Shown: in pieces, positions 30,602 to 41,400 of the stretch
Position numbering within the stretch: the stretch's first letter is position 1
Layout: each line of letters begins with the position of its first letter
Assembly: GCF_013276795.1 (NCBI RefSeq)
Contig: NZ_VMLR01000005.1
Coordinates: forward strand, 91,422-155,421
Reading direction: 5' to 3'
DNA length: 64,000 nt
Origin: Streptococcus sp. 2342
GTDB taxonomy: Bacteria > Bacillota > Bacilli > Lactobacillales > Streptococcaceae
Program-made: the position numbers and the translations under genes
Notes under the pieces: model-generated
Seen by the model: the letters and a program-made list of their open reading frames with translations, nothing else
Databases searched by the model: none
What the model was told of the DNA's origin: nothing

Positions 30602-31264
30602 CTACCTCCTGTCCTTACTATGCAGCACAACCACATAGCCATCTGGGCAAGTCACTGACACTTCCCTATCTATATATTCGTTAGAAGCGTACACTTTTTT
30701 AAAGAAAAAATTTTCCTCTGTCAACTCATACTTAGCACCGAGAATAGTCAGCTGGCTATCCCGAACCGGCATAAAGGCAAGATAGTCGTAGTCTGAACGG
30801 GGATGTAGCTGACTGATCCCTTCTGGACAATAGGCAATCAAATTTTGCCCATCCTCAATTTCTATCTGGCGCATATAAGGCGCCAACTTGGGGTTGCTAG
30901 GAAGAAAAACATTGGCCAGCATATGGTCGATACGACCACCCAAAGCACCGAAAATAGTGACCACAGCCTGAGGATTTTTCTCAAAAATAGTCAAGAGAGC
31001 CAATTCCAGATCTGTATCATCCTTTTCTGGTCGGGCTTGGACAAAATGCTGAGCACGTTTTTGAATCACCTGTCGCTCTTCTGCAGTGACAGAATCAAAA
31101 TCTCCAACCGCCAGAGCAAGAGGCAGATTTTCTTCCAAGACCCAGAGCGAGCCTCGATCCACACCGACAAAACTATCAAAGTCTGTCCGATAATGACCGC
31201 GATCTCCGCCTGCAAAAACGGCAACCCTAGTCCAGTTGTTTTCTGAGAGTTTGTACTCGCTCAT
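30602..31264 (-). CDS. thiN: Thiamine pyrophosphokinase
   Basis: A 220-residue enzyme that makes thiamine diphosphate from thiamine and ATP. Catalytic motifs are LAVGDFDSVTAEE, KDDTDLELALL and GALGGRIDHMLANVF. GGGAG is 6 bp before ATG 31264. It overlaps rpe by 38 bp. The rsgA-rpe-thiN order is typical for Firmicutes. Confidence 0.92.
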   Translation of the reverse strand: MSEYKLSENNWTRVAVFAGGDRGHYRTDFDSFVGVDRGSLWVLEENLPLALAVGDFDSVTAEERQVIQKRAQHFVQARPEKDDTDLELALLTIFEKNPQAVVTIFGALGGRIDHMLANVFLPSNPKLAPYMRQIEIEDGQNLIAYCPEGISQLHPRSDYDYLAFMPVRDSQLTILGAKYELTEENFFFKKVYASNEYIDREVSVTCPDGYVVVLHSKDRR

Positions 31265-31883
31265 TGACATCTCCCTTAAAGACATAGGAACCTGCTACAA
31301 AAACGGTCGCACCAGCTTCTTTGGCTAGAGCAATAGTTTGGTCATCAATCCCGCCATCCACTTCGATTTCAAAGTTCAAGCCTTTTTCATCACGAAGAGC
31401 AACCAACTCACGGACCTTATCCATGGTCTCTGGTAGAAAGGCTTGCCCACCAAAGCCTGGATTAACTGTCATGACTAAAACTTGGTCAACTAGATGAAGG
31501 ACGTGCTTGATGGCTTCAACTGGTGTGCCAGGATTGATAACAACTGAAGGTTTGACCCCTAGAGAACGAATTTTTTGGAGGGCGCCATGGATATGGGGTG
31601 TTGCTTCTACATGGATACTGATGATATCTGCACCTGCGCGCGCAAAGTCTTCTAAGTGGTGTTCAGGATTCGCCACCATCAAGTGGCAGTCAAAGACCAT
31701 CTTGCTATGAGGGCGAAGAGCTTCAACCACACCTGCACCAAAACTGATTTGTGGCACAAAGTGCCCATCCATGATATCGATATGGGCATATTCTGCCCCA
31801 GTTGCTTCTAGGCGTTTGATTTCACGTTCAAAGTTGGCATAATCTGCTGCCAGAATTGACGGAGCAATCTTGTATTGAGGCAT
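31227..31883 (-). CDS. rpe: Ribulose-phosphate 3-epimerase
   Basis: A 218-residue TIM-barrel enzyme of the pentose phosphate pathway interconverting ribulose 5-phosphate and xylulose 5-phosphate. Metal and catalytic residues lie in IDIMDGHFVPQISFG, FDCHLMVANPEHH, VMTVNPGFGGQAF and EVDGGIDDQTI. ATG 31883 gives the standard length; the frame is open further upstream, but that part overlaps rsgA. Confidence 0.95.
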   Translation of the reverse strand: MPQYKIAPSILAADYANFEREIKRLEATGAEYAHIDIMDGHFVPQISFGAGVVEALRPHSKMVFDCHLMVANPEHHLEDFARAGADIISIHVEATPHIHGALQKIRSLGVKPSVVINPGTPVEAIKHVLHLVDQVLVMTVNPGFGGQAFLPETMDKVRELVALRDEKGLNFEIEVDGGIDDQTIALAKEAGATVFVAGSYVFKGDVNERVQTLRKQLD

Positions 31884-31893
31884 AGGTTTCTCC

Positions 31894-32772
31894 TTATTTT
31901 GGAATTTTTTTGCTGACTTTTTTATAGGTTTCTCTGCGATTTTCAATCTCACTGAGGAATTGCAGGTAATTATCAAAACGGAAGGTTGCAATGGTACCCT
32001 CTTCAACAGCTGGCTTGACAGCACAAGACGGCTCATGGGTATGGGTACAAGTACGGAACTTACAATCTCTGCTAACACTAGCTATCTCTGGAAAGGCCTG
32101 ATTGAGGTCTTCCGCCGTTGATACTTCGTAGTCCAAGGATGAAAATCCTGGTGTATCTGCGATTTTGCCCCCATTGAGGTTGTAAAAACTAACAGCTCGA
32201 GTGGTGTGGCGCCCGCGACCCAGACTGTCTGAGATTTCTCCTGTTTCAAGATTGAGGTCTGGTGCGATTTTATTGAGAAGGGTTGATTTTCCAACGCCCG
32301 TCTGCCCCATAAAGACTGTAATCTTACCTGTTAACAAAGGCAGGAGTTCCTCTTTACTGGTCACAAAGTCATAGCCGATGTCACCATAAGTCTGTTCATA
32401 AAAATCCAGTTCTCCTCTATCTTCCAACAAATCCATTTTGGAAATATAGACGATGGGATGGATGCCCTTATGCTCCAAAAGAACTAAGAACCGATCCAGC
32501 AAATTGCTGTTAAAATCAGGTTCCTTGACAGACATGATCACCACAGCTTGATCGATATTGACAATAGGCGGACGGACCAGACTGTTTTTCCGTTCGTGAA
32601 TCTTGAGAATATAGCCTTCTGAATTTTCCTCGGCAGAGAAATCTACCCAGTCCCCAACATAGGGTGTATGGCCTTTTTTACGGAAATTTCCACGCGCGCG
32701 TGTTTGATAGACCTGACCATCACTCTCTACATAGTAGAACCCCGCCAAGGCTTTAATGATTTGTCCCTGCAT
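31894..32772 (-). CDS. rsgA: Ribosome small-subunit-dependent GTPase RsgA
   Basis: A 292-residue circularly permuted GTPase acting late in 30S assembly. There is an N-terminal OB fold, then G motifs in permuted order: SKMDLL (G4), [12 protein letters not shown] (G1), DTPGFSS (G3), and a C-terminal zinc finger [17 protein letters not shown]. It starts one base past the rsmA stop, which couples two ribosome-maturation genes. Confidence 0.95.
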   Translation of the reverse strand: MQGQIIKALAGFYYVESDGQVYQTRARGNFRKKGHTPYVGDWVDFSAEENSEGYILKIHERKNSLVRPPIVNIDQAVVIMSVKEPDFNSNLLDRFLVLLEHKGIHPIVYISKMDLLEDRGELDFYEQTYGDIGYDFVTSKEELLPLLTGKITVFMGQTGVGKSTLLNKIAPDLNLETGEISDSLGRGRHTTRAVSFYNLNGGKIADTPGFSSLDYEVSTAEDLNQAFPEIASVSRDCKFRTCTHTHEPSCAVKPAVEEGTIATFRFDNYLQFLSEIENRRETYKKVSKKIPK

Positions 32773-32773
32773 C

Positions 32774-33646
32774 TTAGAGTCCTTGCCCTTTAAGTGCATC
32801 TGCTAGGCTGGCAAACTCTGCCAAGCTGAGAGCTTCCCCACGCACACTTGGTGACAAGCCTGCTTGGTCCAAAGCCTTAGTCAGCTTGTCCTTGACCTCT
32901 TCAGTCTTGCCAAAGTAACCTGTCAAGTTATTCCATAAGGTCTTGCGACGATGAGTGAAACTTGCCTTGGAAACCTTAAAGAAGAAGTTCTCGTCTTCTA
33001 CTGCTACAGCTGGCTCTGGACGACGCACCATTTTCAAGATAGCCGAATCCACATTTGGCGCTGGCACAAAGACCGTACGAGGCACGATGAAGGCAACCTT
33101 GGCAGTCATGTAGTACTGCACCGCAATCGACAAGCTACCATAAGCCTTGGTATTCGGTTGAGCGGAGATGCGGTCTGCCACTTCTTTCTGCATCATAACC
33201 ACAAACTCACTAAAAGGAATCCCACTCTCTATCAAGTACATGAGAATAGGCGTTGTGATGTAGTAAGGCAAATTAGCCACTACCTTGATTGGCAGGTCAG
33301 GATTTTTAAAATTCTGGATATGCTGCGCCAAGTCAACCTTGAGAATATCCTCGTTGACAACGGTCACATTATCAAAATCACGCAAGGTGTCTGCCAAAAT
33401 CGGCACCAATCGGTGGTCAATTTCAAAGGCCATGACCTGAGCCGCACGCTCAGCCAGAAACTCCGTCAAGGCACCAATCCCTGGCCCGATTTCGATAACA
33501 TTGACCTGGTCATCAATCTCAGCCGTATCCACGATTTTTTGAAGAATATTGGTATCCGTCAAGAAATTTTGCCCGAAGGACTTTTTAAAGGTAAAACCGT
33601 GACGCTCCAGCACTGCCTTGGTCACGCTATAATCTGCAATTCTCAT
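32774..33646 (-). CDS. rsmA: 16S rRNA dimethyladenosine transferase RsmA (KsgA)
   Basis: A 290-residue SAM-dependent enzyme that dimethylates A1518 and A1519 of 16S rRNA. Motif I is [17 protein letters not shown]; the catalytic motif IV is [10 protein letters not shown]. An intact gene predicts kasugamycin sensitivity. It is preceded by rnmV with a 64-bp gap. Confidence 0.95.
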   Translation of the reverse strand: MRIADYSVTKAVLERHGFTFKKSFGQNFLTDTNILQKIVDTAEIDDQVNVIEIGPGIGALTEFLAERAAQVMAFEIDHRLVPILADTLRDFDNVTVVNEDILKVDLAQHIQNFKNPDLPIKVVANLPYYITTPILMYLIESGIPFSEFVVMMQKEVADRISAQPNTKAYGSLSIAVQYYMTAKVAFIVPRTVFVPAPNVDSAILKMVRRPEPAVAVEDENFFFKVSKASFTHRRKTLWNNLTGYFGKTEEVKDKLTKALDQAGLSPSVRGEALSLAEFASLADALKGQGL

Positions 33647-33710
33647 CTATTCTCTTTTCTATTATCTGTTACTACTATTGTAACACATTCCCCTTGTATT
33701 TTGGGGCTGC

Positions 33711-34277
33711 TTAACCATTCTCATAAGATTTCATAGCTTCTTCCACTTCTGCCAAAGTAACCCCAAACAACTCTAAGCGCTTGAGTAATTGCTTGCCGTT
33801 AGAATAGCCAATTCGGAGAACCTCTCCCAGATATTCTCTGCGCTTACGGCTGTCTGCCCCTGCTAAAAAACCAAGGCGAATCAAGTCGCTACGACTGATA
33901 TCAAACTGACTCTCATGTTCAAATTGTTCTGTCACCTGAGCTAGAGCCGTTTTCAAATCTTCATAGCTGGCATGCTCAATTCCCAGGGAACGTCCCTTGG
34001 TCTTGGACTTGGGAACAGCTTCATCTCGTTTGAGGAAGGCATGCTGAACTGTTGGAATGGCCGTCATAATCATGCGGCGAATCCGCTCCCCATTAAAATC
34101 TGGGTCTGTAAAAACAATGACCCCATGACGCTGGTGCAGGCGCTGAATCCGCTCTATATCCTGGTCATTGATGGCAGAACCTCGAGTCTCATAGGTCTCT
34201 ACATCGAAATAGCGTTTGAGATTGGCCGTATCATCGCGCCCTTCGACCACGATAACTTGGGAAATTTTCTCTTTCAT
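33711..34277 (-). CDS. rnmV: Ribonuclease M5 (5S rRNA maturase)
   Basis: A 188-residue Toprim nuclease that matures 5S rRNA. Toprim motifs are VVEGRDDTANLKRYF (catalytic Glu) and VIVFTDPDFNGERIRR (Asp-x-Asp). A DUF4093-type C-terminus follows. The ATG overlaps the tatD stop by one base (TAATG). Confidence 0.94.
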   Translation of the reverse strand: MKEKISQVIVVEGRDDTANLKRYFDVETYETRGSAINDQDIERIQRLHQRHGVIVFTDPDFNGERIRRMIMTAIPTVQHAFLKRDEAVPKSKTKGRSLGIEHASYEDLKTALAQVTEQFEHESQFDISRSDLIRLGFLAGADSRKRREYLGEVLRIGYSNGKQLLKRLELFGVTLAEVEEAMKSYENG

Positions 34278-35050
34278 TACTTGCTGTCCAATCCAAAAAT
34301 TCGTTCTGCATTTGCAGTTGTTACCGCCGCTAGCTCTTCTGCCGTCATCCCACGCAAGCCTGCGATAAAGTCCACCACATAGCGAGTATAGGCTGTTTTA
34401 TTTTCGCGACCACGCTTGGGTACAGGTGCTAAGTAAGGCGCATCCGTCTCCACCAACATCTTGTCCAAAGGTAACTCTTTAGCTACTTCTTGGATGTCAG
34501 TTGCCTTCTTAAAAGTCACCACTCCTGAGAAGGAAATGGTCATGCCAAGCTCAACAAACTTCTCTGCCCATTCAAGAGTTCCTGAGAAAGAATGCATGAT
34601 CCCACCTCGAGGACCAACGCCCTCGCTCTTAATAATCTCATAGGTATCTTCCAGCGCATCACGGGTGTGGACCACAAAAGGCAAATCCAAGTCCTTAGAT
34701 AACTGAATCTGACGGCGAAAAACCTGCTCCTGCACCTCTTTGGGCGCTGTCATCCAATGGTAGTCCAATCCAATCTCACCCAAGGCAACTATCTTTGGAT
34801 GCTTGAGCTTGTCAAGCAAGTAGGCTTCAATCTCCTCTGTGTAAGTCCCTGCTTCTGTCGGATGCCAACCGATAGTCGCATAGAGCTGGTCATACTCATC
34901 CACCAACTCCAAAGCACGCTCAATCGTCAGTTTATCAAAACCAACAATATTCATCTGTGTCACACCCATCTCAGCAGCCAAGGCAATTTCTTCTGCCTCA
35001 CGACCTGCAAATTCTTCTACATTCAAGTGTGTATGTGTATCAAAAATCAT
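34277..35050 (-). CDS. tatD: TatD-family metal-dependent DNase
   Basis: A 257-residue TIM-barrel hydrolase. Metal ligands are visible in FDTHTHLN, ALGEIGLDYHW, VVHTRDALEDT, MHSFSGTLEWA and VETDAPYLAPVPKRG. TatD enzymes show 3'-5' exonuclease activity and roles in DNA repair. First gene of an eight-gene operon with rnmV, rsmA, rsgA, rpe, thiN, rmuC and yhaM. Its promoter overlaps the preceding terminator. Confidence 0.94.
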   Translation of the reverse strand: MIFDTHTHLNVEEFAGREAEEIALAAEMGVTQMNIVGFDKLTIERALELVDEYDQLYATIGWHPTEAGTYTEEIEAYLLDKLKHPKIVALGEIGLDYHWMTAPKEVQEQVFRRQIQLSKDLDLPFVVHTRDALEDTYEIIKSEGVGPRGGIMHSFSGTLEWAEKFVELGMTISFSGVVTFKKATDIQEVAKELPLDKMLVETDAPYLAPVPKRGRENKTAYTRYVVDFIAGLRGMTAEELAAVTTANAERIFGLDSK

Positions 35051-35077
35051 CTCTTCTAACCTCGTTTTCTATCTTCT

Positions 35078-35107
35078 ATTATACCAAAAAAGAGGAGGGG
35101 CACCCAA
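35078..35107 (-). promoter_or_regulatory. tatD promoter overlapping a terminator
   Basis: TATAAT (35078-35083) 28 bp before the tatD start; the best -35, TTGGGT (35102-35107), is 18 bp upstream and lies in the loop of the terminator at 35086-35131. Confidence 0.55.
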
Positions 35108-35131
35108 TTTTTCGGTTTCCCTCCTCTCTTT
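35086..35131 (-). terminator. Terminator upstream of tatD
   Basis: Minus strand AGAGGAGGG ... CCCTCCTCT followed by TTTTTT. It can end transcripts from the surface-protein gene. The rest of the 35051-35457 gap is a BOX element plus sequence in which I see nothing. Confidence 0.8.
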
Positions 35132-35237
35132 AATAGAGCTATTCTGCTAGCTTTTCTATCCGATATTGCCCATCTTCTATTCCACAGTTAGAGACAGAAG
35201 AGACTGGCTAGATTGATAGAACATCCCTATTCATCTA

Positions 35238-35342
35238 ATACTCTTCGAAAATCAAATTCAAACCGTGTCAACGTCGCCTTGCCGTACTCAAGTACAGCCT
35301 ACGGCTAGTTTCCTAGTTTGCTCTTTGATTTTCATTGAGTAT
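35238..35342 (-). repeat. BOX element (105 bp, inverted, no boxB)
   Basis: Plus strand runs from atactcttcgaaaatcaaat, through gtcaacgtcgccttgccgta, to gctctttgattttcattgag. It is boxC plus boxA with the middle deleted. It lies downstream of the surface-protein gene. Confidence 0.88.
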
Positions 35343-35457
35343 AAAGTATGTGATTATCTTGGGTTCTCTCTTCTCTCACCCATCACTAGGATTGATGACT
35401 TCTCCAAATCCCCCTTATAATCTAACTTTAAGTAGAGAATAGAATGTTCTAGCTGTC

Positions 35458-38400
35458 CTATTTTCTACGTCTAGCCTTTCTTCCTAGCAAAGCAAAACCA
35501 CTTGTTGCCGCCACTAGACCAAGACTAGCAAGTGCTGCACTTGATGCTGAACCTGTGTTAGGTAATTGTTTGCCAGCAGGTGACTGGTAGGTAACATCTT
35601 GCATTGTTCCTGCAGTTGCTTGCGGTGCACTTGTTGCCTGAGGAGCAGCATTAGGAGCCACTGGTCTCTTAGGAACTGTAACCATGGCAATGGCTTGCAC
35701 TCCAATCGTTTCTGCTTCCTTCACATCTTCCACAGTTTCCGCATTTTCAATTTCTTTGAGAGCTGCTTGTTTTTCTGCTTCCACTCTTGCTAAAAGTTCT
35801 GCTTTTTCTTTATCAGAAAGCGGTGCGCCTTTGATTTCATCCTGCTTGTCCTTGGCAGCTTTTTCAATGGCATTTTTAGCTGATTCTTTTTCAGTAGCTA
35901 ATTGCTTAGAAGCTTGTGATTGAGCTGGGTTTTGTGAACCTGTATTAGCTTGTCCGCCTGCCTGGCTACCACCGCCTGCATTCGCATTAGCATCTGAGCT
36001 TCCAGTATTGCCTCCATTATCTCCACCTGGTGTAGTTTCTGGCTTATACTCTGGTGTAGCTTCTTGAGTTACAGATTCACCTTTCGCAGATTGTTGAACT
36101 GTATCTTTCCCTAGAATCGTCACTACTGAACCATCTGGGAATGTGATTGTTGCTGTACCATCTCCAGCTACATTGATTGTCGCTCCGTCTAATGCTGAAC
36201 CATTTGCTTGTAAAATAGCAACCTTAACTTTTTCTTTTTCTTCATCTGTTAAATGAGTTATATCTTTTACATCTACTCTTTGAGCAGGCGCTTTAACAGT
36301 TGATTTTTCAGCAGTCAGTTTAGTGCTATCTTGTGCTTTTGGATCTTGTGCTACCAATTGATTTCCTGGAATTGTAATAGCTGAACCATCTTTAAAGACG
36401 ATTGTCGCTGTGCCATCTCCAGCTACTTCAACTTTAACATCGCTTCCGAATCCATTTGCATCTACTACAGCTTTTTTAACAGCTTCTTTTTCTGCATCTG
36501 TTAATCTTGTAGCTTCTGCTACTTTTGTAGGGTTAGCTGGGATGATTACTTTTGTCTTCTCTGCGATTGTTGGTTGCTCTTGTGTTGAAGTTTCCTCTTT
36601 TTGAACTACTAGACTGGTTCCTGGAATTGTATTGACTGAACCATCTGAGTATGTCAATGTCGCTGTTCCGTCTTTAGATACCTTAACATCTGTAGCAGTT
36701 GGATTTGCTTGTTTCACTTTCGTAGCTACTGCAGCTTGTTCCTCAGGTGTTAAGCTATGAGCATTCCCGACTTCTGTAGTTGCTGGCACCACTGCTGGAT
36801 TTTGCGTGGCTTGTGTTGCAGCTTCATTGTCAGTATCTTTGGCTACTACTAGACTGGTTCCTGGAATTGTGTTTACTGAACCATCTCCATATGTTAGCGT
36901 TGCTGTTCCATCTTTAGATACCTTAACATCTGTCGCCGCTGGATTTGCTTCTTTGACCTTAGCTGCTACAGTATCTTGCTCCGCCTGTGTCAAGTTGTGA
37001 GTATTTTCAACAGGTACAAAGTTTCCTGGAACTTGCGCTGGGTTCTTCTCTGCATCTGTCTGAACTTTTGGAGTTTCTTGTTTACTTCCTTTTTCAACAA
37101 GTTTATCCCCTGTTATTGTATCTACAGATTTATCTGGATAGGTGATGACTACTGTTCCATCAGGTCTTACTTCTACTGTAGTTCCTGCTGGGAAGTTGTT
37201 CGCTTCCTCAACCGCTTTTTTAACCGCAGCTTGTTCTCCTGGTGTTAACTTAGTAGTGTTTCCTACTTGTGTTTTTCCTGGAATAACTGGCTCGGTTCTT
37301 GACGCGATTGTTCCTGTCTCTTTGTTAGCTGGCGCTACTAATTTATCTTTAGAAATCGTATCGCTTGAACCATCTTTATATGTGATAACAGCTGTTCCAT
37401 CTGGTTTTACTTCTACTGTTGTTCCATCTGGGAATGTGTTAGCTCCTTCGATGTTTTGACGAACTTGTTCTCTTTCTTCATCTGAAAGTTTTGCTGGATT
37501 TTCCACTTCCACTTTGTTTTCAGGAACTTTCGGATCGAATTTAGATGCAATAGAGCCATCTGGTTGAACTTCATTTATCTTATGAATACCAGCTTCTTTC
37601 GCCGCGTTGATTTCATCTTTAGATTGAGCTTTGTTGATGTCTTCAATCGCTTTGTCTTTGGCCTTATTGATTTCTTCGATAGCTTTGGCTTTCGCTTCGT
37701 CTGATAAATCTTTATTGTTCTTGATTTCGTTAATGCGTTTTTGAGCTTCTTCTAGTATTTCAGCTTTTGCTTTCGCTTTTTCTTCATCAAGGTTTGTTAC
37801 ATCTGGTTTCTTAACTTCTGCATCAGCTTTTGGATCATATTTTTCAATATTTTCTTTTGCTTGATCTGCAATTTGTTTAGCTGTTCCTGCTGATGATGCT
37901 TGGTCAATAGCTTTATTAGCATCTTCTTTGGCTTTATTGATTTCTTTTTCAGCTTTTTGTTTTTGATCTTCTGTTAAGTCTTTATTGTTCTTGATTTCTT
38001 CAAGTTTTTTCTTAGCAGCTTCTTCTACTTGTTTTTTAGCAGCTTCTTTCGCCTTAGCAAGATCATTATCTTTATCAGCTGTGCCTAAAGAATCAACTAC
38101 TTCAACCGGTACTTTTACAGTTACTTTGCTACCATCCGCTAGGGTTACTTCCACCTCTGCTTCTTTAATTCCCGCTTCTGTTGTAGTTGGTTTAAAAGTG
38201 ATTTTCGCTGTTAGTCCATCAGCTAGTGCTAATTGTTTTAGGATGTCTTCGTCAGTTAAGCCTTTACCTTTTTCTACAGTTACTTTTCCGGATACTAAAG
38301 CAGTTTGTAAGTCTAACTCTGGTTTGAAGATACTTGTTGATTGCCCTTTAGCAGTTTGTACTACTACATCTTCTTTCGGTAGATTTCCGTTTGGAGTCTC

Positions 38401-41400
38401 AACATTTCCTTGATCATCAACCTTGACATCGTCCTTGTTTAAGCCTGGATTTGCTTCAACAATAGCTTTCTTAACATCTTCTTTTTCTTTGTCTGTTAAG
38501 TTATTCGAATCTTTAACTCCTACAGGTGTGACAGGTTTCTTCAAAGCTGGTGTTACTACATCTTTTGCTGGTAAATTACCTTGTGGTGTTTCAACATTAC
38601 CTTGACCATCAACCTTAACATCATCCTTGTTTAAGCCTGGATTTGCAGCTACAACAGCATCCTTAACAGCGTCTTTTTCTGCTTCTGTTAAGTTTTTAGG
38701 ATCTTTAACTTCTACAGGTGTAACAGGTTTCTTCAAGGCTGGTGTTACAACTTCTCCTGCTAGTAAATTACCTCTTGGCGTTTCAACATTGCCTTGATCA
38801 TCAACCTTGACATCGTCCTTGTTTAAGCCTGGATTTGCAGTTACAACAGCATCCTTAACAGCGTCTTTTTCTGCATCTGTTAAGTTATGGACATCTTTAA
38901 CAGGGACAAGATTTGTCGGTTTTTTCAAGGCTGGTGTCACTACATCCTCTGCTGGTAAGTTGCCTTTTGGTGTTTCAACATTGCCTTGATCATCAACCTT
39001 AATATCTTTATCTGTTAAACCTGGATTATTTTTAATAATCTCTTCTACAATCTTAGATTTCTCTGGTTCTGTCAGTTTAGATGGGTTGACAACTTCAACT
39101 GGGGTTGTTGGTTTCTTCAAGGTAGAAGTTACTACATCTTTTGCTGGTAAGTTACCTTGTGGTGTTGTGACATTTCCTTGATCGTCAACTTTGACTTTAT
39201 CTTCAGTTAAACCTGGATTTGCCTCTACAACAGCTTTCTTAACGGCTTCTTTTTCTTTAACTGTTAGGCTATTTGGATTTTCTACTTCAACAAGTTTATT
39301 TGGTTTATTTAAGACTGTTGTGACAACATCTTCTTTTGGTAGATTTCCTTTTGGAGTTTTAACATTTCCTTGGTTATCTACTGTAACATCACCTTTGTTT
39401 AAACCTGGATTTGCAGCTGCGACAGCATCCTTAATGTCCTCTTTTTCTTTTTCTGTTAAAGCATTAGGATTTCCAACTACAACTGGTGTTGTTGGTTTGT
39501 TCAGGGCTGGAGTTACTACATCTTTTGCAAGTAATTTATCACCATTCTTAGTTGTTACATTACCTTTGTCATCGACTGTAATATCATCTTTGTTTAGACC
39601 AGGATTTGCGTTGGCTACAGCTTCTTTCACTTTTTCCTTTTCATCATTTGTTAAATGATTTGGATCAGCTACTACGACTGGTGTCGCTGGTTTGTTTAAT
39701 GCTTGAACAACAACTTTTTCTGCTTCCAAGTAACCTTTAGGAGAAGCTACATCTCCCTTATCACTCACATAGACTTCAGATTCTTCTAGTTGAGGGTTAG
39801 TCGCCACAATCGCTTTTTTAACAGCTTCTTTCTCTTCATCTGTTAAATGATTGACATCTGTAACCTTAACCTTTTCTTTTGGTGGAGTTAACTTTCTCTT
39901 AGCTGTTTCTGTAATATCTTGTGGAGTATGAACAGCAGCAATTTCTTGTCTACCTTTTTCTGTGGCTGACGCTATAGCTTCTGGTGAAGTTGCATTATTG
40001 ATGTTTTCTTCGTGTTTTGCTTTCAGTTCATCAACTTGTTTCTTCAATGCTTCTTTTTCTTTTTTAGATAATGCATTGTCTTCATCAATTTCAGCTTTTT
40101 CAGCATCTGCAGCTTTTGTTAGGTCAGCTTTCGCTTTTTCCTGATCAGTTGCTTTTCTTACAGGTACTTCGATTTCATCTTTTGATCCGTCACCATAAGT
40201 AACTTCTACTACAACTACTTTCTTACCTTCATTTGCACCTGTTCCTTCCACAATTTCTCCATCATTTTTGACTTGTTTGTCTGTCGGTTGTGGTTGGTCT
40301 TTTGGTACTTCTACAGCATCTGTAATAGCTTTTTTATCTGCTTCTGCTACTTTAGGAGCGTTAGATGGGTCAACACTTACTGGAACTCCTCCTGCTTCAG
40401 TTACTGAATCTTTTACATTTGGAGTTGCTTGCTCAGCATTAGTTTTATGAACAGCATCAATTGCTTTCTTACCTGCTTCTGTTGCTTTCGCTACTTCATC
40501 AGTTGTTCCAGCTTTATCGATGTTAGACTCTGCAGCTTTCTTAGCTTCATCGACTTTTGCTTTTTCAGCTTTCTTCTGATCTTCTGTTAAGGTCTTGTCT
40601 GATTCGATTTCTGCTTTTTCTTTGTTAGCTGCTTCTGTTAAGTCAGATTTCGCTTGCTCTTTGGCTTTGTCTAACTCTGTTTGGTGAACTTCAGCAATTG
40701 CTTTCTTACCGTCTTCTGTTGCTTTTGTTACATCTTCTGGCGTTGTCGCTTTATCGATATTTTTTTCTTGTTCTTCCTTAACTTTATCAACTTTGTCTTT
40801 TTCAGTTTTCTTTTGATCTTCTGTTAAGTTTTTGTCTGCTTCAATTTCTGCTTTTTCTTTGTTAGCTGCTGCTGTTAAGTCAGATTTCGCTTGTTCTTTA
40901 GCTTTGTCTAATGCTTTTTCTGCTTCAGTTTTCGCTTCTACAGTCTTAGATGCAGGCAGTTCATTTTGTGATTTGTCAGAGTACGTTACAGTTACTTTCC
41001 CTGTATTGTCTACTGAAATTTGATCATCAGTTAAATTTGTGTTTGCTTTCTTAACTGCTGCTTTAACGGCTGCTTTTTCATCTTCTGATAAATTAGCAAT
41101 ATTATTAACTTTTACTTTTTCTGGATCATTTAGTGGAGATTTTGCAGCATCAGTTCCTTCTACTGGAACTTCAACTGTTCTTGTAATACCATCGTGAGTG
41201 ACTGTTACTGGAACAACTGTCTTACCACCTTTTTCTGCAATTTTTCCATATTCTACAGTATAAGTAGCATCTAACTCTTTACCGTTTGCAGTTACTTTCT
41301 CTTTTACAGTCGGTTGGTCTTTTTCAGACAATGAGTCTCCTGCTTTTGGTACAACAGAGATTTTCGCTGCTCCATCTTTCACTGCTAAAGTGAAGTCTTC

